Shown here: in pieces, positions 1-8,238 of the stretch
Position numbering within the stretch: the first letter of the stretch is position 1
Layout: each line of letters starts with the position of its first letter
Assembly: GCA_026713545.1 (NCBI GenBank)
Contig: JAPOOG010000040.1
Span: 1 to 64,000, forward strand
DNA length: 64,000 nt
Origin: Bryobacterales bacterium
Lineage (GTDB): Bacteria; Acidobacteriota; Terriglobia; Bryobacterales; UBA6623
Direction: 5' to 3'
Program-made: the position numbers and the translations under genes
The notes under the pieces: generated by a model
The model's input: the letters and a program-made list of their open reading frames with translations, nothing else
Told to the model about the DNA's origin: nothing
The model's database searches: none

Positions 1-142
1 CACAGCCGGCCACACCCCGTTGTCACGCGGCAAGGCCCCGTTCTCCTGCGGCAAGAAACCCGGAATATCGAGGAATGGCCTCCGCCAGATTCGCAGCGAA
101 GTCGTCAAGGGGCGGCGGGGACGGCGGTCCGGACGGAGGCAA
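1..142 (-). CDS. possible 5' end of a gene running off the left edge
   Basis: An open frame on the minus strand runs from a TTG at 142 to the window edge and reads as a proline-rich start followed by protein-like sequence (DDFAANLAEAIPRYSGFLPQ and onward). No ribosome binding site is evident and the upstream DNA is a repeat-rich spacer, so the start is a guess. Nothing in it is recognised. It may equally be chance open frame in high-GC DNA. Confidence 0.2.
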
Positions 143-147
143 AGTCC

Positions 148-196
148 GTGATTCGTGTCTCGTGATTCGTGAAAAACCCGTTGGCCGGGCTTGGGG
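148..196 (+). repeat. short dispersed repeat, copy 1 (CGTGATTCGTG type)
   Basis: The core reads as successive CGTG steps (GATTCGTGTCTCGTGATTCG) followed by TGAAAAA and a GGCCGGGC-like tail. The same order of blocks recurs at 240, 512, 702 and 22802. Confidence 0.65.
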
Positions 197-239
197 TTGC
201 TCTCCTTGGAGTCCCCGGAGGGCAGGGGAAAAATATGTT

Positions 240-283
240 GCGTGTCTCGTGTTTCATGAAAAACCTTACCGGCCGTGTTGCTG
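240..283 (+). repeat. short dispersed repeat, copy 2
   Basis: GCGTGTCTCGTGTTTCATG followed by AAAAA and then ACCGGCCGTGTTGC. It shares the block order of the copies at 148, 512 and 702, including the GGCCGnGTTGC-like tail. Confidence 0.6.
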
Positions 284-335
284 ATGCGGACGGAGCGCGG
301 ACAGCAGCTCGGGGCGCCTCCACTAAAAAAATACT

Positions 336-390
336 GAACAATGACGAACAATGACGAACAATGGCGAACAATAGTGAACAATAGTGAACA
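336..390 (+). repeat. 10-bp tandem repeat, about 5.5 units
   Basis: The unit GAACAATGAC repeats in exact 10-bp register from 336: units 1 and 2 are identical, unit 3 has one change (GAACAATGGC), units 4 and 5 read GAACAATAGT, and a sixth breaks off after GAACA. It lies in non-coding DNA. Confidence 0.8.
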
Positions 391-511
391 GGGCAGCAAT
401 GACCGGGCAATAAGATTGCCAGGCGACCGGACGCAGGGAAACAGTGACCGGGCGGTGGTTTTTCGTGATGCGACCCATTCGTTCCCATGGCGAGCCGAAC
501 GGCCGTAAAGG

Positions 512-556
512 CCGTGTTTCGTGACTCGTGATTCGTGAAGAGCATAAAAGCCATGT
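512..556 (+). repeat. short dispersed repeat, copy 3
   Basis: CGTGTTTCGTGACTCGTG, then ATTCGTGAAG and a tail ending near GCCATGTTGCC. Same block order as the copies at 148, 240 and 702. Confidence 0.6.
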
Positions 557-701
557 TGCCTTCGTGGGGGTCAGCCTTTTCAGCGAGCGCCGCGCCGAGG
601 GCAAGTCGATCCGGATGATTCCCGACATCCTGACCTCATGCTATGCCGGCCGGGGCGGAAAAAAAAGACTGAAGGGCTTCAGTACCCGAATGTACTGTTT
701 C

Positions 702-752
702 GACACTCGTGACTCGTGATTCGCGAAAAAGCTTGCAGGCCGAGTTGCCGGC
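702..752 (+). repeat. short dispersed repeat, copy 4
   Basis: ACACTCGTGACTCGTGATTC, then GCGAAAAAG and a tail GGCCGAGTTGCCGG. Fourth copy within 0.75 kb; spacing between copies varies, so this is not a CRISPR array. Confidence 0.6.
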
Positions 753-924
753 GCGGGCGGCTCGTGGCTCGCAGGGCTTCAGTCCCTCGATCTGCAGGGG
801 GACGTTCTCCTTGACTGACGGGGGGGAACTTCTCCCATTGCGCCGAAAGCCAACAACCGGGCAATGGAGGTTGCAGACGGAATGCTCCAGCCCGGCTGCC
901 CGGCTGCTCTTACGACCCACAGCT

Positions 925-1224
925 CTACTCCTCGAGACGCGGCGCTTCAATCACCTCCGCATCCATCACGCTGTGCTCTACATCGACCACATCGCCGGCC
1001 GGCCGGCGCATCGACTGCCGTCTCAACCTGCGCATGCGCCACCACAAGCGCACACCGAAATAAATCAGCAACAGCGCTCCGACAACGAGAAAAACCGTGA
1101 AGAACAGAAGCAGCCCGGCAAGCGCCAACACGCCCAACAGAACGGCCAATACCCGGCCCGGCCCGCTTCGCATCCACGCCGGCGAGTTCACTGCCGCTGA
1201 ACCCAGATGCACTTTGAACGGCAC
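925..1224 (-). CDS. small two-helix membrane protein
   Basis: The 99-residue product has a hydrophobic block from about residue 27 to 58 (VLAVLLGVLALAGLLLFFTV, then VGALLLIYFGV) that can form two closely spaced membrane helices. A strongly basic stretch (RRMRRLRRQSMRR) and an acidic C-terminus follow. By the positive-inside rule the tail should be cytoplasmic. It lies 28 bases downstream of the sulfatase gene on the same strand, so the two are probably co-transcribed. No family was recognised and no catalytic motif is visible. Confidence 0.65.
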   Translation of the reverse strand: MPFKVHLGSAAVNSPAWMRSGPGRVLAVLLGVLALAGLLLFFTVFLVVGALLLIYFGVRLWWRMRRLRRQSMRRPAGDVVDVEHSVMDAEVIEAPRLEE

Positions 1225-1252
1225 GGTCCTTGTCCCCGGAGCCGGCGCCCCG

Positions 1253-3013
1253 TTATTCCACCCTCCTCAGCACGACGTTACCGACAGCGCTGTTGTCCGT
1301 CATGATCGCCCGGCCGCTTCCCGGCGCCTGCGCCCATACCTCCAACTCCGCGTCTCCCGAAGGCAGGTCGAAGAACGCATGATCCGAACCCGGCGCCAGA
1401 TCCTTCGCTTGCACGACACCGTTCCGACTCAAGTAGATCGTCGCCGGCCCTGCCCACCAAGCCTCTTCCTCTCGTTTCACACGGACTTCATAACGCCCTG
1501 CCCGCTCGATCGTCGTCTTCCATGTCGTCGGACGGCCGCCGACATACGTGGAATCCTGATACCGCGAAAGGACGGACACGGTCTCGACCGGGGACCCGAT
1601 GTGAATGACCCCCGGCTCGAACGAGCGCGTGCTTCGCACATCCTCGAACCAGGCTTCGTAGCGGGCTCGCAGATCCTCGACGATGTCCGGACGTTCCCCG
1701 GCGATGTCCTTCTCTTCCCCCGGGTCCGTGCTCAGATCGTAGAGCTCCGTCGGCGCCGCCCCGGTGAAGCTCCAGGTTTCGTCGGAGAACGCACCGGGAC
1801 CCAAAACCAGTTTGTACGCCCCAGTCCGCACCGCCGCATTCCGATACTTCTTCGGCGTGAGGCCGCGATGGCACTGGAAGAAGAGGCTACGGTCATCCGG
1901 CCCGGCTGGTTCTCCGCGAAGCAGCGGCAGCAGACTGAGCCCGTCCATTTCGCCGTCCGGATCGACGCCAGCGGCTTGCATCAGAGTCGGAGTCACGTCG
2001 ATGTGCGCCGCGATCGAACCCAACTTCGCCGGCGCCGCCAGAACCGCGGGCCATTGCCACAAACTGATTGCCCGGATGCCGCCCTCATACATGGACGCCT
2101 TCCTGCCCCTCAGCCCCGCGGTGTAGCGGCGCTGCTGCGGGCCGTTGTCCGTCAGGAACACCACCAAGGTGTTTTCACGCAGCCCCAGCTCGACCAGCCT
2201 GTCCATCAAGCGACCGAAGTTGTCATCGATGTTCTCGACCATCCCGTAGACCTTGGCGGTGTCCTCGTCGAGACCCGCGTCGAGATAGGGCCGCGCGTAC
2301 TCGTCCGGGACGATCAGCGGCGTGTGCGGCGCGTTCGTTGGAATATAGGCGAAGAACGGCTCATTCCTGTTGTTTTCGATGAACGCGAGAGCAGCGTCGA
2401 AGAAGACATCGGTGCAGTACCCCTTCGCTTCGAAACGATGCCCGTTCTTCCAGAGCAGCGGATCGAAATAGTCGTTCGGACGATCCGGCGTCTGATTGAT
2501 GCCGCCCGATTTGTGGATCAGAGACTCCTCGAACCCCTGGTCCATCGGTCGCATCGGATAGTTGTCTCCGAGGTGCCATTTACCGAAGATCCCCGTCCGA
2601 TACCCCGCCGCTTGCAGTCTCTCGGCGAGGGTAACCTCATCGGAATGCATCTTCGCTCCACCCCGTGAAGTGTGAATGATGCCGGTCCGATAGTAGTAAC
2701 GCCCCGTAAGCAGGCTCGCACGGGTCGGCGCGCATACGGGACTCACGTAGAAATTGGTGAACTCGACCCCTTGCGCCGCAAAACGGTCCAGATGGGGCGT
2801 CCTGATCCTGTCGTTGCCATGGGCTCCGAGATCTCCGTAACCCTGATCGTCGGTCAAGACGACGATTACGTTGGGGCGTCGTTCCGGGCCGACTTCCCGG
2901 CCGCAAGAAGCAAGCGCAACGGCGATCCCCACCGCCGCGCTGACGATCCGAACCTTTTTCGCTGTAACGTTCACCGCGGATTCACCGACCGAACGGCCGA
3001 CGGAAGACCCCAT
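1253..3013 (-). CDS. exported lipoprotein-type sulfatase
   Basis: This is an alkaline-phosphatase-superfamily sulfatase, hydrolysing sulfate esters, probably on polysaccharides. The N-terminal metal motif VIVVLTDDQGYGDLG is followed by the modification signature CAPTR (C-x-P-x-R) in VCAPTRASLLTGR, whose cysteine becomes formylglycine. GKWHLG and VFLTDNG supply further active-site residues. An open frame extends to 3154, but its first 47 codons translate a T-rich repeat; I chose ATG 3013. From there a signal peptide ends in a lipobox (VALASC), so a lipid-anchored outer-membrane or periplasmic location is likely. A GTG at 2974 is an alternative. The C-terminal region beyond about residue 470 is beta-rich and may be an accessory domain. 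About 586 residues. Confidence 0.92.
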   Translation of the reverse strand: MGSSVGRSVGESAVNVTAKKVRIVSAAVGIAVALASCGREVGPERRPNVIVVLTDDQGYGDLGAHGNDRIRTPHLDRFAAQGVEFTNFYVSPVCAPTRASLLTGRYYYRTGIIHTSRGGAKMHSDEVTLAERLQAAGYRTGIFGKWHLGDNYPMRPMDQGFEESLIHKSGGINQTPDRPNDYFDPLLWKNGHRFEAKGYCTDVFFDAALAFIENNRNEPFFAYIPTNAPHTPLIVPDEYARPYLDAGLDEDTAKVYGMVENIDDNFGRLMDRLVELGLRENTLVVFLTDNGPQQRRYTAGLRGRKASMYEGGIRAISLWQWPAVLAAPAKLGSIAAHIDVTPTLMQAAGVDPDGEMDGLSLLPLLRGEPAGPDDRSLFFQCHRGLTPKKYRNAAVRTGAYKLVLGPGAFSDETWSFTGAAPTELYDLSTDPGEEKDIAGERPDIVEDLRARYEAWFEDVRSTRSFEPGVIHIGSPVETVSVLSRYQDSTYVGGRPTTWKTTIERAGRYEVRVKREEEAWWAGPATIYLSRNGVVQAKDLAPGSDHAFFDLPSGDAELEVWAQAPGSGRAIMTDNSAVGNVVLRRVE

Positions 3014-3058
3014 TCTAGTTTTTTCTCCGACCGCGTGCGGATCTATGGTGGAGGCAGT

Positions 3059-3165
3059 CAGTTTTTCGTTTTTAGTTTTTCGTTTTTGGTTTTTCGTTTT
3101 TTTCTCCGCCCGCGTGCGGATCACTCCACGGGCAAGTTCCGGAGCGGCGTCCACGCTGCTGGATC
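3059..3165 (+). repeat. interspersed repeat family, copy R1 (diverged)
   Basis: A run of TTTTTCG/TTTTTAG steps is followed by CTCCGCCCGCGTGCGGATCA, CACGGGCAAGTTCC and CGCTGCTGGATCAG. The same order of blocks (T-rich steps, GTGCGCGGATC, AAGCGGG, CTGGACAGGAGGA) is found at 11221, 11352 and, inverted, at 37218. This copy is the most degraded and lies in the 5' region of the sulfatase gene. Confidence 0.6.
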
Positions 3166-3222
3166 AGCGATTCGTTTCACATCAGAGGGCTCACGTCAAC
3201 CCGTCCTCTACAATGACGAGGC

Positions 3223-4290
3223 ATGGTCCAACGCGCCGCCGGGACTGCGACCGGGAAATGCTACGACATCGCCCGGTCTTACGACTGGAACTACGAAAAC
3301 GTTCCTTCCCCGCCTGAGATCGAAGTTCCCGAGGCGCGCGGAGAGTGGCATTTCTGCGGCCTGCCCGTCGCCTCACCGCTCGGCATCCCGGCCGGCCCTC
3401 TCCTCAACAGCAAGTGGATTCTCTACTACGCTCGGTTGGGCTTCGACGTGCTGACCTACAAGACGGTGCGATCGAGCTATCGCGCCTGCTACGAGCCGCC
3501 CAACCTCCTGCCCGTCGCCGTTCAGAGCATGTCGGGCGACGGCTCGGAGATCCCAGCCGCTCCGGCCAACAGCCCTCATGACACCTGGGCGATCTCCTTC
3601 GGGATGCCCTCGAAAGACCCCGCCACCTGGCGGGCTGACATCGAGAAGGCCCGCGCCGGGCTCGGTCTCCGGCAAGTCCTCTCGGTATCCGTAGTCGCTT
3701 CGCCGGAAGCAGGCTGGAGCCTCGGCAAACTGGCCGCCGACTTCGCGCAATGCGCGAAGTGGGCCGTCGATTCCGGCGCGCATGTCGTCGAAGCGAACCT
3801 GTCGTGCCCCAACGTCTGCACGAAGGAAGCGGACCTCTATCTCGACGCCGAAGCCGCCGCCGAGATCTCCGCCGAGATTCGCGCGGGTATTCCGGCAACG
3901 CCCCTGGTCCTCAAGATCGGGCTCTTCCACAACCCGGACCAGGCGGAAGACGTCGTGAAAGCCGTCGCTCCCCACGTCGACGCCCTCAGCTCCACCAACT
4001 CCCTCACCGCCCCGGTTCGCGGTCTTTCGGGTGAATCGCTCTTCGGAGGCCTCCGGCGCGGGGTCGGCGGCGGCGCGATCACCGAACGCTGCAACGAAGA
4101 ATTGAAGATGCTGTCGGAGATCATCAATACAACGAAGTCTCCGCTCCTTCTTGTCGGGGTGGGAGGCGTGATGAACGCCAGCGACGTTCGAGACCGGCTC
4201 GCCGCCGGCGCTCACAACGTGCACCTCGCCACGGCGCCGATGCTCAACCAGTTCGCCGGCATCGACATCCGGCGGGCCCTGGCGTCATAA
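3223..4290 (+). CDS. dihydroorotate-dehydrogenase-like flavin oxidoreductase
   Basis: The 355-residue protein has the FMN-binding TIM-barrel plan of class 1 dihydroorotate dehydrogenases and of the C-terminal domain of dihydropyrimidine dehydrogenase. Visible hallmarks are SPLGIPAGPLLNS near residue 48, LTYKTVRSS (flavin contact), VVEANLSCPNV near residue 190 and LLLVGVGGVMNASDV near residue 310, which is the phosphate-binding end of the barrel. There is no signal peptide, so it acts in the cytoplasm. Sequence around the first motif departs from true PyrD, so pyrimidine synthesis is not certain; a related oxidoreductase role is possible. It stands alone between two leftward genes, with a 3' spacer holding an HsdR-like relic. 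Confidence 0.8.
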   Translation: MVQRAAGTATGKCYDIARSYDWNYENVPSPPEIEVPEARGEWHFCGLPVASPLGIPAGPLLNSKWILYYARLGFDVLTYKTVRSSYRACYEPPNLLPVAVQSMSGDGSEIPAAPANSPHDTWAISFGMPSKDPATWRADIEKARAGLGLRQVLSVSVVASPEAGWSLGKLAADFAQCAKWAVDSGAHVVEANLSCPNVCTKEADLYLDAEAAAEISAEIRAGIPATPLVLKIGLFHNPDQAEDVVKAVAPHVDALSSTNSLTAPVRGLSGESLFGGLRRGVGGGAITERCNEELKMLSEIINTTKSPLLLVGVGGVMNASDVRDRLAAGAHNVHLATAPMLNQFAGIDIRRALAS

Positions 4291-4639
4291 GGCGATCAGA
4301 GATGTTCCTTTGAATGCCGGTCGATGGAAACGGTTCAGAAGGCCCGGTCCCACCCCCAGGACATCAACTCCGCTTATTCGCGCACTGCCCACATCGTCTA
4401 TTCCTGCTTGCCCGGCGGGCAGCCGTGTTTGCGGAGGCGGAGTCTGCCGAGACGGTCGTCTTGCGATGGATCGTCCGGGCGCATGTCCGGGCGCCTCGAT
4501 GAGCGTCCCGGTCACCGGGTTGACATGTGCGCTCTCACTGAAAGCCAAAGAAGGAGGCTCTGATCTTGGGTTCATGCAGACTGAACGAGAAGCAAAGGGC
4601 GGCGATTCCGGAAAGCCTCATCACACTCATGGACCGCCT
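4291..4639. other. spacer between convergent genes
   Basis: No gene is supported here. The only recognisable item is a short stretch matching the 3' end of the hsdR gene (4402-4437). The rest shows no repeat or hairpin I can defend. Confidence 0.5.
4402..4460 (-). pseudogene. relic resembling the C-terminal part of HsdR
   Basis: Bases 4402-4437 match 11743-11778 inside hsdR over 36 bases with 5 differences, all transitions. On the minus strand in the corresponding frame the stretch reads DRLGRLRLRKHGCPPGKQE before a TAG; hsdR has [19 protein letters not shown] at the same place, with 10-12 identical residues of 19. It is too short to have function and is best read as a remnant of a second hsdR-like gene, or as a fragment moved from one. 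Chance similarity is unlikely but cannot be excluded without a search. Confidence 0.45.
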
Positions 4640-5893
4640 CTACTTGGTGGGATAATCGATGTCCGCTTCGCGCCACGCGGTTCCGGCGCGGCCGTTGTAG
4701 TCGAAGACGATCCGTCCGGCGCGCAACGTCATCTCGCAGCCGATGCGCCGATCGCCGGTGATGCGCCCTCCGCGAACGTCGACGTATCCAAAGTCACCGC
4801 GGTCGACACGCAGGACAGCCACGTCCGCTTCCGCCCCGACGGCGATTTGTCCCAACTCGGGCCTCTTGACCTGCGTCGCCGGGTTTGTGGTTGATTGACG
4901 GATCACCTCGGTCAGCGGAACGCCCATCACGAGGAACTTCGACATCACCGTGACCATGTCGATCATCGCACCGTTGTGGGAATTGAGATGCAGATCCGTC
5001 GAGATCGAATCCGGCCAAAAGCCTTGCTTGACCAGGGGTTCCGCCTGGCGGAAGTAGAAACTGCCGGCTCCATGGCCGACATCGAACTTGACGCCGCGCT
5101 CGCGCGCCACATCGAGATACGGAAGTTTCTTCTCGTTCTCGTCCATCAGCGGCGCAGGCCAACGGTAGAAGTGCGTGCTCATGTCACCGGGCCGCAGTTT
5201 GTCGAGAACCATCGTCTGATAGGGCCGTTCAGGGAGGAAGGAACCGAAATCGACCATGACAGGGATGTCCGCAAGATTGCCCGCCTCAACGGCTCGCTCT
5301 ACTGAAATAAAGTCCGGTTGACGCCAGTGAGCCGACTTGATGCCTACGATCACGTCGGCGTGTTTCTTCGCCATCTCGGCGGTCTTCTGCGGCTCCATAT
5401 CGACCGGGTTCTGCTCAACCTCGTTGTTGATCATGCCGATTCCAACGATGTTGAGCATCGCGAGCACACGCGTTTTCCTGGATGTCTCGACGATACGGCG
5501 CCGGAAATCGGGAAACGCCCGCCAGCCGACCGTTCCCACATCGACTCCCGTGGTCACGCAAGTACGCGGACAAGTCGTGTCAGGATGCACATTCGTATCG
5601 CCGTCATATACGGTTCCGGGCTGAGGGTAGATGTAGAAGTGGGAATGAATATCGACGAGGCCCGGCGTGACGTACAGCCCGCTCACATCGATCACTTTCG
5701 TGGCCAGGTTCTCGGAGATACCGGATTCCAGGGCGGCGATGCGGTCCCCTCGGATGGCTACATCCAAGACCGCATCCACATCGTTTCCCGGATCGATGAC
5801 GTGGCCGCCCTTCAGCAATAGATCGTACGTTTGCGCATACACGGGAACACCCGCGGCGAGAGCGAACATAACCAACAAACCCACTAGCCTCAT
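4640..5893 (-). CDS. exported amidohydrolase-superfamily hydrolase
   Basis: The protein belongs to the metal-dependent amidohydrolase superfamily (dihydroorotase/deacetylase-like branch), hydrolysing amide or cyclic amide bonds. It begins with a cleavable signal peptide (MRLVGLLVMFALAAGVPVYA), so it works outside the cytoplasm. An N-terminal beta-sandwich segment (YDLLLKGGHVIDPGND) precedes the barrel motif VTPGLVDIHSHF with the HxH metal ligands near residue 85. GIKSAHW may hold the bridging lysine, and VGHGAGSF and STDLHLNSHNG are the strand 6 and 8 regions. At strand 5, where histidine is usual, the protein has PVMVDFGS. I chose ATG 5893 over an ATG 42 bases upstream because AAGGGAAG lies just before it and the signal peptide starts there. 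About 417 residues. Confidence 0.85.
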   Translation of the reverse strand: MRLVGLLVMFALAAGVPVYAQTYDLLLKGGHVIDPGNDVDAVLDVAIRGDRIAALESGISENLATKVIDVSGLYVTPGLVDIHSHFYIYPQPGTVYDGDTNVHPDTTCPRTCVTTGVDVGTVGWRAFPDFRRRIVETSRKTRVLAMLNIVGIGMINNEVEQNPVDMEPQKTAEMAKKHADVIVGIKSAHWRQPDFISVERAVEAGNLADIPVMVDFGSFLPERPYQTMVLDKLRPGDMSTHFYRWPAPLMDENEKKLPYLDVARERGVKFDVGHGAGSFYFRQAEPLVKQGFWPDSISTDLHLNSHNGAMIDMVTVMSKFLVMGVPLTEVIRQSTTNPATQVKRPELGQIAVGAEADVAVLRVDRGDFGYVDVRGGRITGDRRIGCEMTLRAGRIVFDYNGRAGTAWREADIDYPTK

Positions 5894-6033
5894 AAGTATC
5901 TTCCCTTTATTTTCGGTGACCCAATAGATCCCCAAGGCCGCCTAAATTATAAACAATACTTCATATGAAAACGAGTGCTACCCTGTTGTTCATACGTCCC
6001 GCCAAGTTCGACACAACAGCACTGAGACAACGT

Positions 6034-6687
6034 ATGACAAGACTAACAAGTCATTGGATCAAGACCACTTCCATTTTGATCTTGATGGGAGTATTTTTCT
6101 CCCCTCTTCCCGCGCAGAGCCCCCCGGGGCCTGACGGGTGGGAACCCCTCTTCAACGGCAAAGACCTGACCGGCTGGGAAATCCGGGGTACGGAAAAATG
6201 GACGGTGGACAACGGCACGATCCTCGGCGAGAGCGGCCCGGACAACGACGACGGTTTTCTGATGACCAAGAAAACCTACAAGAACTTCCACGCCTTTCTG
6301 CGATTCAAGTGCGAGACCAACACGAACAGCGGCCTCTTCTACCACACGACCATCCCCGAGGACATCTCCAAGATCACGTTCATCCAAGTCGAGATCGACA
6401 ACCGGCCGGGCCGGCATACCGCCGGGCTTCACGGCAACGGACGGAGCTGGATCGTCTGGCCCGCGCAGGAGAAAGAGTTTTACCTGCGGCCGTTCGAGTG
6501 GAACGACTTGCTCGTCAAGGTCGAAGGGAAGCGAACCCGCACCTACCTGAACGGGATCGAGATGGTTGACTTCACGTACCCCAGGCCGCACGTCACCGAC
6601 GGCGTGCTGGCGCTGCAGATTCACTCCGGCGGCCACACGCGAATACGGTTCAAGGATGTCTGGGTGCGCGATCTGGGCGGCCGATAG
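6034..6687 (+). CDS. exported DUF1080 (3-keto-disaccharide hydrolase family) protein
   Basis: DUF1080 proteins are concanavalin-like beta-sandwich proteins, some of which cleave 3-keto-glycosides. The family opening is plain: WEPLFNGKDLTGWEIRG, then WTVDNGTILG, YKNFHAFLRFKCE, NSGLFYHT and the closing HTRIRFKDVWVRDL. An N-terminal segment TSILILMGVFFSPLPAQS is a signal peptide, so export is expected. The open frame extends upstream to 5965, but the signal peptide favours ATG 6034; no strong ribosome binding site decides between them. About 217 residues. It ends 160 bases from the convergent oxidoreductase gene, with a perfect inverted repeat between the two. Confidence 0.87.
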   Translation: MTRLTSHWIKTTSILILMGVFFSPLPAQSPPGPDGWEPLFNGKDLTGWEIRGTEKWTVDNGTILGESGPDNDDGFLMTKKTYKNFHAFLRFKCETNTNSGLFYHTTIPEDISKITFIQVEIDNRPGRHTAGLHGNGRSWIVWPAQEKEFYLRPFEWNDLLVKVEGKRTRTYLNGIEMVDFTYPRPHVTDGVLALQIHSGGHTRIRFKDVWVRDLGGR

Positions 6688-6808
6688 GCCACGTTTTACT
6701 CAGACGTGAGTGAGGCAGACAACCCACTGTTGCCTTACGGTCGCCGCGGCGAGGGCGCCGTTGCACCAGCCGACAGTGTCTGAAAGCAATTCTTCAGAGA
6801 ACCACCAG

Positions 6809-6846
6809 CCTGCATTTTTGCCTCGCCGCGTGGTGAAAAATGCAGG
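6809..6846. terminator. hairpin between convergent genes
   Basis: CCTGCATTTTT (6809-6819) and AAAAATGCAGG (6836-6846) are perfect 11-base inverted arms around a 16-base loop. It lies between the DUF1080 gene and the convergent oxidoreductase, directly against the latter's stop codon. No U-run follows either arm, so a classical rho-independent terminator is not certain; transcript 3'-end protection is an alternative. Confidence 0.5.
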
Positions 6847-8007
6847 TCAGATGGAAACACCGAGCTCGTCCCACGTCACCATGCGCCGTTGGTAAATCGA
6901 CTCGCGGCCCATGATGCCGGTCAGAGCGGCGATGGCAGCGGTTTCGATATCGGCGACCGGCTTGCGACCTTCACGAATCGCCCTCAGGAAGTCGTTGTGT
7001 GCGGCCTCGGTGAGGTCGATGTCTTCGGCCGCATGTTCGACGGGCTCGGCATCCCCGTACATGTCGTAAAACGTCCACGAACCATAGGTCAGCTCGATTC
7101 CACCCTTCTCGCCGTACACAACGAACCACATGCCGTTCGGCAACTTCTTGAGCTTGCGAGGGTGCAAGTAGAGCTGGCTGTAGTCGAGATGCATGTCATT
7201 CCGATAGATGTACTCGACACTGAACCCATCCATCATCACCTTGCCGGCCGGCATCGGCTCGGGCAGGTACCTTTTGCCATGTCCATAGGAGCTTACCGGA
7301 CGGCTGCCGGCAAGCCAATTGCACACGTCGAGGTTGTGAACCGCATTCTCGACGATGAGATCACCCGAAAGTCTGACGTCGTTGTACCATCCCGGGAAAC
7401 GCCGCCGCCGGCCGCTGCCGCCTTCGCGCCGCGTACCGGGCTTCGAGGGCGTGCTGTGGCGTTGGGCCTTGATGACGAGCGGCTTGCCGATCAAGCCGGC
7501 TTGATGGATCTGCGCCACGACCTCCTGCATGTGAGGCGCGTTGCGGGATTGCAGTCCGATCTGAAACACCGCCTTCGACTTGCGCGCCGCGTTCAGCACC
7601 AGATTGACCTGGTCCGCCGAAATGGCCAGCGGCTTCTCGCAGAACACATGCTTGCCCGCTTCCAGAGCGGCCGCGGACATCTCCGCGTGCAGATAGCACG
7701 GAGTCGAGATCAACACCGCATCGATGCCGCTCTGATCAAGCAACTCCTTGTAGTCGCTATAAGAGCGCGGGTTGTCAGCCCGCGCCGTGCTTTGCGCAGC
7801 GTCGCGCGCGGAGGGGTCGATATCGCAGACCGCCTTGACCGCGACATCGGAGCGCTTGACGAAGCGCCGCAGATGCGCATTGCCTCGTTTGCCCACTCCG
7901 ATCATCCCGAAGCGCAAAGGATCTTCTTGCGCAGTCGCTGATGACGCCACGGCCGTTGTAGCTACCGTTTGCAAAAAGCGGCGTCGCAACACTTTGCTTT
8001 TATTCAT
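6847..8007 (-). CDS. Tat-exported Gfo/Idh/MocA-family oxidoreductase
   Basis: The N-terminal Rossmann fold carries RFGMIGVGKRGNAHLRRF, the dinucleotide-binding glycine motif. CEKPLAISADQ holds the EKP motif with the conserved lysine, and ENAVHNLDVCNWL carries the catalytic-region histidine of family sugar dehydrogenases. The protein starts with KVLRRRFLQTVATTAVASSA, a twin-arginine signal, so it is exported folded with its NAD(P) cofactor. ATG 8007 is preferred over 8019 because GGAGG lies seven bases before it. About 386 residues. Tat-exported members are frequent in Acidobacteria and Planctomycetes and go with sugar degradation. DUF1080 genes on both sides suggest a shared role in handling oxidised sugars; that link is inference. 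Confidence 0.9.
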   Translation of the reverse strand: MNKSKVLRRRFLQTVATTAVASSATAQEDPLRFGMIGVGKRGNAHLRRFVKRSDVAVKAVCDIDPSARDAAQSTARADNPRSYSDYKELLDQSGIDAVLISTPCYLHAEMSAAALEAGKHVFCEKPLAISADQVNLVLNAARKSKAVFQIGLQSRNAPHMQEVVAQIHQAGLIGKPLVIKAQRHSTPSKPGTRREGGSGRRRRFPGWYNDVRLSGDLIVENAVHNLDVCNWLAGSRPVSSYGHGKRYLPEPMPAGKVMMDGFSVEYIYRNDMHLDYSQLYLHPRKLKKLPNGMWFVVYGEKGGIELTYGSWTFYDMYGDAEPVEHAAEDIDLTEAAHNDFLRAIREGRKPVADIETAAIAALTGIMGRESIYQRRMVTWDELGVSI

Positions 8008-8238
8008 AGCGGCCTCCAATAAATAAAAGTTACGACTTGCCTTCGGAAGCTGTTCATCCTACCATTATGCTGCTTCCCGGAAGAGCGGCGCAGTCGGGAC
8101 AAAGCGCTGCGACCACCCGGCAGGTCGAATAGGAGTAACTGTAATAACAGCAACGCACCTTACAGCCCGTGTCAAAAGGCCCCGCTGCATTCAAGCGGCG
8201 ATGCATCCCGGCTGAACTGCGTTGCTTCTCGGTCGAAT

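Larger units (their letters stand above)
143..924. other. repeat-rich non-coding stretch
   Basis: No convincing gene is seen in these roughly 780 bases. Open frames here are short, overlap on both strands and read through repeats. The stretch holds four copies of a CGTGTCTCGTGATTCGTG-type element and one 10-bp tandem repeat, annotated separately. It separates the left edge from the leftward sulfatase unit. Confidence 0.6.

Noticed and set aside
148-752. CRISPR array from the CGTG-type repeats
   Set aside because: Spacing between copies varies widely, the copies differ from each other, and no cas gene is in the window.
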